From: Salinicola halimionae
GTDB taxonomy: Bacteria; Pseudomonadota; Gammaproteobacteria; Pseudomonadales; Halomonadaceae
Reading direction: 5' to 3'
Assembly: GCF_003206065.1 (NCBI RefSeq)
Contig: NZ_PZJQ01000004.1
Location: forward strand, 964,581 to 1,014,650
DNA length: 50,070 bases
Position 1 is the first letter of the stretch. Each line of letters starts with the position of its first letter. Made by a program: the position numbers and the translations under genes. Positions 44,895-50,070 of the stretch are shown here, piece by piece. The notes under the pieces are model-generated. The model saw only the letters and a list, made by a program, of their open reading frames with translations, was not told where the DNA came from and did no database searches.

Positions 44895-45710
44895 ATGGCT
44901 CAACCATTAACGACGTCGGTGGCGGTCGGCGCTGGCTCCGAGGCTGTCGCTAGAACGACGCTCGATGACCCGTCGCTCGATAGCGAAGCGATTCGGGAAG
45001 CGCGGCGGGATCTCGCGGCCTGTTTCCGAATGGCTGCATCTCTGGGGATGGGCGAAGGCATCTGTAATCACTTCTCGGCGATGGTGCCGGGCCGGGATGA
45101 CCAGTTCCTGGTCAATCCCTACGGGCTGGCCTTTGAGGAGGTCACGGCCTCGAGTCTGCTGATCTGCGATTTCGACGGGCATGTGCTGTCCGGCGCCGGT
45201 TACCCTGAAGCGACGGCGTTCCATATCCACGCGCGTCTGCATCTTAACAAGCCGGCTGGGCGGGCGGCATTTCACACCCACATGCCCAATGCCACGGCAT
45301 TGACCATGACGGAGGGCGAGCCCCTGCTGTGGGCGGGACAGACTGCACTCAAGTTCTACGGCCGTACGGTGGTGGATGACCGCTATAACGGTCTCGCGCT
45401 GGACAGCACGGAGGGCGATCGAATCGCCGCTGCCTTGGGCGATGCCGACGTCGTCTTTCTGCGCCATCATGGCGTAATTGTCACGGCGCCGACGATCGCC
45501 GAGGCCTGGGATGATCTCTACTTTCTGGAGCGTGCTGCGGAAGTGCAGCTCAAGGCGATGAGCTCCGGCCGGGAAGTGCTGTCGGTGGACCCGGCTGTTG
45601 CCGCCAGCACGGCGGCGCAGATGCGGTTGGAAGATCCCGAGAGTGCCCGGCTTCACCTGGCCAGCGTGCGCCGTCGCCTCGATCGTCTCGCTCCGGATTA
45701 CGCTGACTGA
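44895..45710 (+). CDS. class II aldolase/adducin-family protein
   Basis: The 271-residue protein follows GGAGA at good spacing. The aldolase/epimerase fold shows GMGEGICNHFSAMVPG, LVNPYGLAFEEVTASSLL and the zinc site HTHMPNATAL. The later RHHGVIVTAPTIAEAWDDLYFLERAAEVQL is also typical. About 20 residues at the N-terminus are family-atypical. Members range from fuculose-phosphate aldolases to proteins of unknown substrate. No pathway partner lies nearby, so the substrate is not assigned. Confidence 0.88.
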   Translation: MAQPLTTSVAVGAGSEAVARTTLDDPSLDSEAIREARRDLAACFRMAASLGMGEGICNHFSAMVPGRDDQFLVNPYGLAFEEVTASSLLICDFDGHVLSGAGYPEATAFHIHARLHLNKPAGRAAFHTHMPNATALTMTEGEPLLWAGQTALKFYGRTVVDDRYNGLALDSTEGDRIAAALGDADVVFLRHHGVIVTAPTIAEAWDDLYFLERAAEVQLKAMSSGREVLSVDPAVAASTAAQMRLEDPESARLHLASVRRRLDRLAPDYAD

Positions 45711-45743
45711 ACGACGCGACTCCTCAGCGCCAGACCAGCGACC

Positions 45744-45905
45744 CTACAGCGCCAGACCTGCGATCAGTGCCGCGATGACAGCGATGACGACCGATGTCAA
45801 CGCGATTACCAACAGGCCGCGCCGGCGTGTGGCGCTGAAGATGAAGAACGTGGGGAAGGCGATGGTCATCGCGAGCATCGAGATTATCCAGGCAAAGTTG
45901 GCCAT
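45744..45905 (-). CDS. possible tiny two-span membrane protein
   Basis: A 53-codon frame starts MANFAWIISMLAMTIAFPTFF and continues after an ATRRRG turn with LLVIALTSVVIAVIAALIAG: two hydrophobic segments joined by a basic turn, as in small membrane proteins. GCAGGAG lies 11 nt upstream, and a perfect TATAAT (minus strand, 45952-45957) is about 50 bp before the ATG. The hydrophobic pattern is not explained by the neighbouring genes, whose coding regions do not overlap it. No homologue is recognised. Confidence 0.6.
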   Translation of the reverse strand: MANFAWIISMLAMTIAFPTFFIFSATRRRGLLVIALTSVVIAVIAALIAGLAL

Positions 45906-45951
45906 CGAGCTTGCGGCTCCTGCAGCGAGAGGTTGAGAGTCTTGGGGCGGC

Positions 45952-45957
45952 ATTATA
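45952..45957 (-). promoter_or_regulatory. TATAAT -10 element
   Basis: A perfect minus-strand TATAAT, preceded by CTG, lies upstream of the tiny membrane-protein frame. The expected -35 position is GC-rich and poor, so the promoter would rely on the -10. Confidence 0.35.
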
Positions 45958-46046
45958 CAGATCGCGAGCGCCGCTGCGGGGTTCTAGGTTCACTGTCGGT
46001 TCGACGGTGCGCGACGTTGGTCGCGGTCAATTCTGGAGGGACACTG

Positions 46047-46991
46047 ATGGCGACTGGCTGGCCGAAGACGGAGAGCGGTGCGCTTCGCCTCTCGACGATC
46101 GTGGCTGCGGCCATTGGCGTGGTGGCGTTGACGGTCTCGGTGCTGTCTTCCTCTCAGGCGATCCTGCTCGACGGCCTGTTCAATGCGATCTATGCCGTGG
46201 TCGGGCTCTTCACACTACGGGTCGGGCGCCTGGTCATCTCACCGGACGATGACACTTACCCCTTCGGTTACGGCTATTTCGAATCGATGGTCAACGCCTG
46301 CAAGGGCTTGTTGATGCTGGGCGTCTCCGCCCTGGCGCTGTTCAATTCCGTCACTGCGCTGTTGACCGGCGGCAATACGATCGCGGCGGGTATCTCCATC
46401 GTCTACGCCTTTCTGGCCACGGCGGCCTGCGCGCTGACCGCTCTCGTGCTACATCGAGTCAGTGGTCATATCCGCAGCCCGTTGCTGGAAGCCGATATCG
46501 AGAACTGGCGGGTCAACGCACTAATCTCGGCGGCGGTGCTGTTGGCTTTCTGCCTGATCCCCGTGGCGAGAGCACTTGGCTGGCACGCTATCGTGCCCTA
46601 CGTGGATGCCTGGCTGGTGATCGCCGTGGTGCTACTGTGCCTGGGGGTGCCGGTGCGCGTGGCCAGAAGCGCGATTCTGGAGCTTTTGAACCGGTCTCCG
46701 CGAGCGGCCGTGGTCGATCCCGTGCGGGCATCGATTCTCGGGGCGCTGGCGCCACTTCCCACCCGGGCCATCTATATCCGCATGGTGCGGCCGGGCAGGC
46801 TGCTCTATGTCACCGTTCACGTGGTGCTTGACGAGGCCCATCCGTTGTCCATCGAGCAGGCGGACGAGTGGCGGGCAACACTAGACGCCAGCGTACGTGA
46901 AGTGTCGGCACCGGTGATCGTCGAGACGCTATTCACGGCGGAAGAGCGCTGGGCGGTGCCCAGCGCGGGTCACGGCATTGCCGAATCCTGA
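46047..46991 (+). CDS. cation-diffusion-facilitator-like transporter with altered metal site
   Basis: The ATG at 46047, preceded by GGAGGGACACTG, gives 314 residues with six membrane segments and a cytoplasmic tail. The overall CDF pattern is clear: SVLSSSQAILLDGLFN in TM2, PFGYGYFESMVNACKG before TM3, and EADIENWRVN in TM5. At the Zn site, TM2 reads Asp42-x3-Asn46 and TM5 reads Asn153-x3-Asn157, where YiiP-type exporters have D-x3-D and H-x3-D. Substrate is thus uncertain and may not be zinc. Confidence 0.82.
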   Translation: MATGWPKTESGALRLSTIVAAAIGVVALTVSVLSSSQAILLDGLFNAIYAVVGLFTLRVGRLVISPDDDTYPFGYGYFESMVNACKGLLMLGVSALALFNSVTALLTGGNTIAAGISIVYAFLATAACALTALVLHRVSGHIRSPLLEADIENWRVNALISAAVLLAFCLIPVARALGWHAIVPYVDAWLVIAVVLLCLGVPVRVARSAILELLNRSPRAAVVDPVRASILGALAPLPTRAIYIRMVRPGRLLYVTVHVVLDEAHPLSIEQADEWRATLDASVREVSAPVIVETLFTAEERWAVPSAGHGIAES

Positions 46992-47022
46992 TGCGGAGCC
47001 TCCGTGTCCTCCGTGCGGCCGC

Positions 47023-48678
47023 TCAGCGCAGTTTGGTCAGGCGTAGCTCTGCGAGCTGGGCCGGGGGCAGAAAAGAGTCCGAGCGGGCCTCTTCCCAGTA
47101 GTTCTGGAACACCGTGTGCTGACTGTTGCCGTTGAGCAGCTCGTCCGGCTGCAGAAAGGTGAACAGCTTGTCGTAGGATTGGATCTCGTCGGTGGAGACC
47201 CGGCGGATGATATGCTCCGGGCCGAGCTCCGCAGGGTGTTGCAGACCTGCCGCGGCCAGCATCTCGGCCAGGCCTTTGAGCGTGTTGTGGTGAAAGTTGT
47301 AGACCCGTTCGGATTTGTCGGCGACGTCCAGATGGCGGCTGCGCTTGGGATCCTGGGTTGCCACACCGCTGGGGCATTTGTCGGAATGGCAGTTGAGCGC
47401 TTGAATACAGCCCAGCGAAAACATGAAGCCGCGCGCGGCGTTGCACCAGTCGGCGCCTAGCGCCAGGGTGCGCGCGATGTTGAACCCGGAGGTGATCTTG
47501 CCGGCGGCGCCGATCTTGATCTCTTCGCGCAGTCCTGCGCCGACGAGCGTGTTGTGCACCAGCATCAATGCTTCGGTCAGCGGCACGCCCAGGCGGTTGA
47601 TGAACTCCAACGGTGCCGCGCCGGTGCCACCTTCGCCACCATCGACGACGATGAAGTCGGGGCGCTGGCCGGTCTCGCGCATCGCCTTGGCCATCGCGAA
47701 CCACTCCCACGGATGGCCGATCGCCAGCTTGAAGCCGACCGGCTTGCCACCGGAGAGTTCGCGCAGCCGGCCTATGAAGGCCATCAGTTCCAGCGGCGTG
47801 GAGAAGGCGCTATGGCCGGCCGGTGAGATCACGTCCTCACCCACGGGTACCTCGCGGGCCTCTGCGATTTCGGCCGTCACCTTGGCGGCGGGCAGGATGC
47901 CGCCGTGGCCCGGTTTCGCCCCCTGTGATAGCTTAATTTCGATCATCTTGACCTGTTCGTCGCGCGCATTGGCGGCGAAACGCTCTTCATTGAAGCTGCC
48001 GTCGTCGTAGCGGCAGCCGAAGTAACCGGAGCCGATCTCCCACACCAGATCTCCGCCATGAATTCGGTGGTAACGAGAGATCGAGCCCTCGCCGGTATCG
48101 TGATAGAAGCGGCCTTTGCGGGCGCCGGCGTTGAGCGACTCAATGGCATTGCCCGAGAGCGAGCCGAAGCTCATTGCCGAGACATTGAATACGCTGGCGG
48201 AGTAGGGCTGGCTACACAGGTTGCCACCGATCTGGACACGAAAGTCGCTGTCGTCGATATGGGTTGGCCGTAGTGAGTGATTGATCCACTCGTGCCCCGG
48301 GGCATACATGTCGATCAGCGAGCCGAACGGCTTCTTGTCGCTCTCGTTCTTGGCTCGCTGATAGACCACGGCGCGCTGTTCCCGGGAGAACGGACGCTCG
48401 TCGAGGTCAGACTGGATGAAGTATTGACGAATTTCAGGGCCGATCGATTCGAGAATGTAGCGGCAGTGGGCCAGAATCGGATAGTTTCGGCTGACGGTGC
48501 GGCGTTTCTGGCGGGTATCGTGAAATCCGAGCCATGAAAGACCGCCGAAGATGATGACTCCCCACCACCAGTTCGATGAAGATGCGAGCCCGATGACGGA
48601 AACGATCAGCAGGCAGAGACTGGCAATGAAGGCGGCGTTGCGTAACGGTAGGCGCGAAAGGCCAGTGGCGTAGCTCAT
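47023..48678 (-). CDS. membrane-anchored FMN-binding glutamate-synthase-family protein
   Basis: The ATG at 48678 gives 551 residues; upstream in-frame residues (to 48825) are Arg/Pro-rich and unlike the family. Two N-terminal membrane spans (FIASLCLLIVSVIGLA and WWWGVIIFGGLSWLG) precede the GltB-type barrel with SAMSFGSLSGNAI, GAKPGHGGILPAAKV and VDGGEGGTGAAPLEF. An Fe-S motif, C-x5-C-x4-C in CIQALNCHSDKC, is present. Amidotransferase and NADPH modules are absent, so it is not a complete glutamate synthase. Physiological role unknown. Confidence 0.9.
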   Translation of the reverse strand: MSYATGLSRLPLRNAAFIASLCLLIVSVIGLASSSNWWWGVIIFGGLSWLGFHDTRQKRRTVSRNYPILAHCRYILESIGPEIRQYFIQSDLDERPFSREQRAVVYQRAKNESDKKPFGSLIDMYAPGHEWINHSLRPTHIDDSDFRVQIGGNLCSQPYSASVFNVSAMSFGSLSGNAIESLNAGARKGRFYHDTGEGSISRYHRIHGGDLVWEIGSGYFGCRYDDGSFNEERFAANARDEQVKMIEIKLSQGAKPGHGGILPAAKVTAEIAEAREVPVGEDVISPAGHSAFSTPLELMAFIGRLRELSGGKPVGFKLAIGHPWEWFAMAKAMRETGQRPDFIVVDGGEGGTGAAPLEFINRLGVPLTEALMLVHNTLVGAGLREEIKIGAAGKITSGFNIARTLALGADWCNAARGFMFSLGCIQALNCHSDKCPSGVATQDPKRSRHLDVADKSERVYNFHHNTLKGLAEMLAAAGLQHPAELGPEHIIRRVSTDEIQSYDKLFTFLQPDELLNGNSQHTVFQNYWEEARSDSFLPPAQLAELRLTKLR

Positions 48679-48863
48679 GCGGACATCGGCTCCAGGCAGG
48701 TGAAATTGCGGTGGCACGGGACGCCGCCGCGACCGTGGAGGATAGCGCAACGCCCGGCTTTGCGGCCAACGCCACCGACGGCTATTTTGGAGTGCCGATT
48801 CTGGCATGCCTGATTGTTCGCCCATTTGACACTTTGCCCTTTTGATACAAGGAATGCCCGAGC

Positions 48864-49985
48864 TTGCGACATCACCGATCCTTCCTGCGGTTGCGACTGC
48901 TCCTGCTGGTGCTTCATGGGTACATTGGCTGGCGACTGCTGCCTGATCTCTCGGCGGGGATCTGGGGATGGCTGGTTGGCAGTGGCTATTTGTTGGCCAG
49001 CGCGATCATGATTCCGTTGGTGGTGAGGGTGACCTGGCTCAATGGGCGCTGGCTGGCCTGGCCGGTGGCATTGATGGCCGGCATATTCTCGTTTCTGCTT
49101 CAGCTCACCCTATTGCGCGACATCCTGCTGGTGGCCTGGAGTCTGGTTGCCGTCTCGCCGAGCTTGGCGGTTCAGGCCAGTGCATGGATGGTGCTGGCGG
49201 CAACGCTCCTGCTGTCCGGCTATGCCCTGTGGGAGGCGAGACGAGTGCCGCGCACTGTCGAGATATCAGTGCCGCTGGACGATCTTCCGCCTGCATTGGA
49301 CGGATTCGTCATCGTTCAGCTAAGTGACTTGCACGTTGGCCCCACGATCAAGCGCAAACATCTGCGCCGTATCGTCGAACGGGTCAACACGCTGGCGCCG
49401 GATCTGGTGGCGATCACCGGCGATCTGACCGACGGTCGTGTCGCAGAGCTGGAAGAGGACGTGGCGCCATTGTCGAGCTTGAGCGCCCGGCACGGTACCT
49501 TCTGCGTGACCGGCAATCACGAGTACTACAGTGAAGCGGAAGCTTGGGTTGCGGCATTTCGACGGCAGGGAATGCGCGTGCTGATCAACGAGTGTCACTA
49601 CGTCGAACATGACGGCACGACGCTGGCCGTCGCCGGCATCACGGATCTGTCGGCGGGCTACTACGTCGCCGTCCATCGAAGTGACCCCGTGGCAGCCGCT
49701 CGGGACATTCCGTCAGGCATGATGCGGATATTGTTGGCGCATCAGCCCAATTCGGCCCCCCAGGCCGCGGAAGCGGGGTTTGATCTCCAGCTTTCCGGTC
49801 ACACCCATGGTGGTCAGCTTTGGCCGTGGAGCCTGCTGGCGCGACGTGCCAACCGGTTTCTGGCGGGGCTGGGCAAGGAGGGTCGGATGTGGATCTATAC
49901 CAGTCGCGGAACCGGTTACTGGGGACCGCCGATGCGCTTTGGCGCGCCGGCGGAAATCACCCGGATTCGATTGACGGCGGCATAG
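48864..49985 (+). CDS. membrane-anchored metallophosphoesterase
   Basis: The 373-residue protein has several N-terminal membrane segments (about residues 10-120) and a C-terminal calcineurin-like domain. It shows the full metal-ligand series SDLHVG, GDLTDG, GNHEYY, LAHQP and GHTHGGQLWPW. This YkuE/YaeI-like pattern is linked in the family to phosphodiester or lipid-related hydrolysis. The start is uncertain: the TTG at 48864 has AAGGA 10 nt upstream, whereas the nearby ATG at 48854 is in another frame. It diverges from the glutamate-synthase-like gene. Confidence 0.87.
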   Translation: MRHHRSFLRLRLLLLVLHGYIGWRLLPDLSAGIWGWLVGSGYLLASAIMIPLVVRVTWLNGRWLAWPVALMAGIFSFLLQLTLLRDILLVAWSLVAVSPSLAVQASAWMVLAATLLLSGYALWEARRVPRTVEISVPLDDLPPALDGFVIVQLSDLHVGPTIKRKHLRRIVERVNTLAPDLVAITGDLTDGRVAELEEDVAPLSSLSARHGTFCVTGNHEYYSEAEAWVAAFRRQGMRVLINECHYVEHDGTTLAVAGITDLSAGYYVAVHRSDPVAAARDIPSGMMRILLAHQPNSAPQAAEAGFDLQLSGHTHGGQLWPWSLLARRANRFLAGLGKEGRMWIYTSRGTGYWGPPMRFGAPAEITRIRLTAA

Positions 49986-50070
49986 GCCAGGATTCGAAAC
50001 ATATAGATTCGGGGCATGTCGATAAGTCCGGATTCGGGGGACATGAAAGGCAGCGACGAAAAAGCCAGCG

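Noticed and set aside
49991-50050. Three GATTCG-based repeats at the window end
   Set aside because: Spacings of 15 and 25 bp are irregular and the window stops, so no array can be claimed.

Overview
The window is a gene-dense, GC-rich (about 60 %) bacterial chromosome segment. Gene content and order are those of a gammaproteobacterium. The blocks lolB-ispE-tRNA-Gln-prs-rplY-pth-ychF, hemA-prfA-prmC-(lrp)-moeB and proA-nadD-rsfS-rlmH-mrdA-mrdB-mltB-rlpA-dacA-ybeD-lipB-lipA are all classical for Pseudomonas/Oceanospirillales-type genomes. Together with a pyrophosphate-type phosphofructokinase and two-subunit pyruvate carboxylase genes beside a LysR regulator, this fits a halophilic Halomonadaceae member (Halomonas/Salinicola-like). 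The family assignment is inferred from protein flavour and order, not from a search. No prophage, insertion sequence, CRISPR array or rRNA operon is visible.

Layout. 1-8 kb (minus strand): tRNA-Met, ychF, pth, rplY, prs, tRNA-Gln, ispE, lolB and a TPR lipoprotein, covering translation quality control, PRPP and isoprenoid supply and outer-membrane lipoprotein sorting. 8-13 kb (plus): hemA, prfA, prmC, an lrp gene and moeB. 12.9-14.9 kb: a loose region with an orphan terminator (possible small RNA), a small HTH-like protein in AT-rich DNA and a glycine-zipper envelope protein. 14.9-18.7 kb: PPi-type phosphofructokinase (minus), then mpl-ubiX (plus). 18.8-21.9 kb (minus): a three-gene membrane operon of two proteins with degenerate GGDEF-like domains and a DedA-PAP2 fusion; this is the least familiar cluster here. 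22.2-33.9 kb (plus): proline synthesis (proA), NAD synthesis (nadD), ribosome factors (rsfS, rlmH), the rod-shape/peptidoglycan set (mrdA, mrdB, mltB, rlpA, dacA) and lipoate synthesis (ybeD, lipB, lipA), closed by a strong terminator.

34-40.7 kb: a GAF protein, a LysR regulator divergent from pyruvate carboxylase subunits A and B with a symmetric operator-like site between them, and a convergent pyruvate kinase behind a shared bidirectional terminator. 41.2-44.8 kb: topA with a 4 x 19-bp tandem repeat directly upstream, plus two small conserved-looking hypotheticals. 44.9-50 kb: class II aldolase, a possible tiny membrane protein, a CDF transporter lacking the usual metal-site residues, a membrane-anchored FMN glutamate-synthase-like protein, and a membrane-anchored metallophosphoesterase.

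Most of the window is conserved housekeeping DNA. The unexplained signals are the degenerate-GGDEF/DedA-PAP2 operon, the structured orphan-terminated intergenic RNA candidate near 13.1 kb, short tandem repeats in three intergenic regions (28 bp, 2 x 19 bp, 4 x 19 bp), a leader with alternative hairpins before proA, and the altered CDF transporter.
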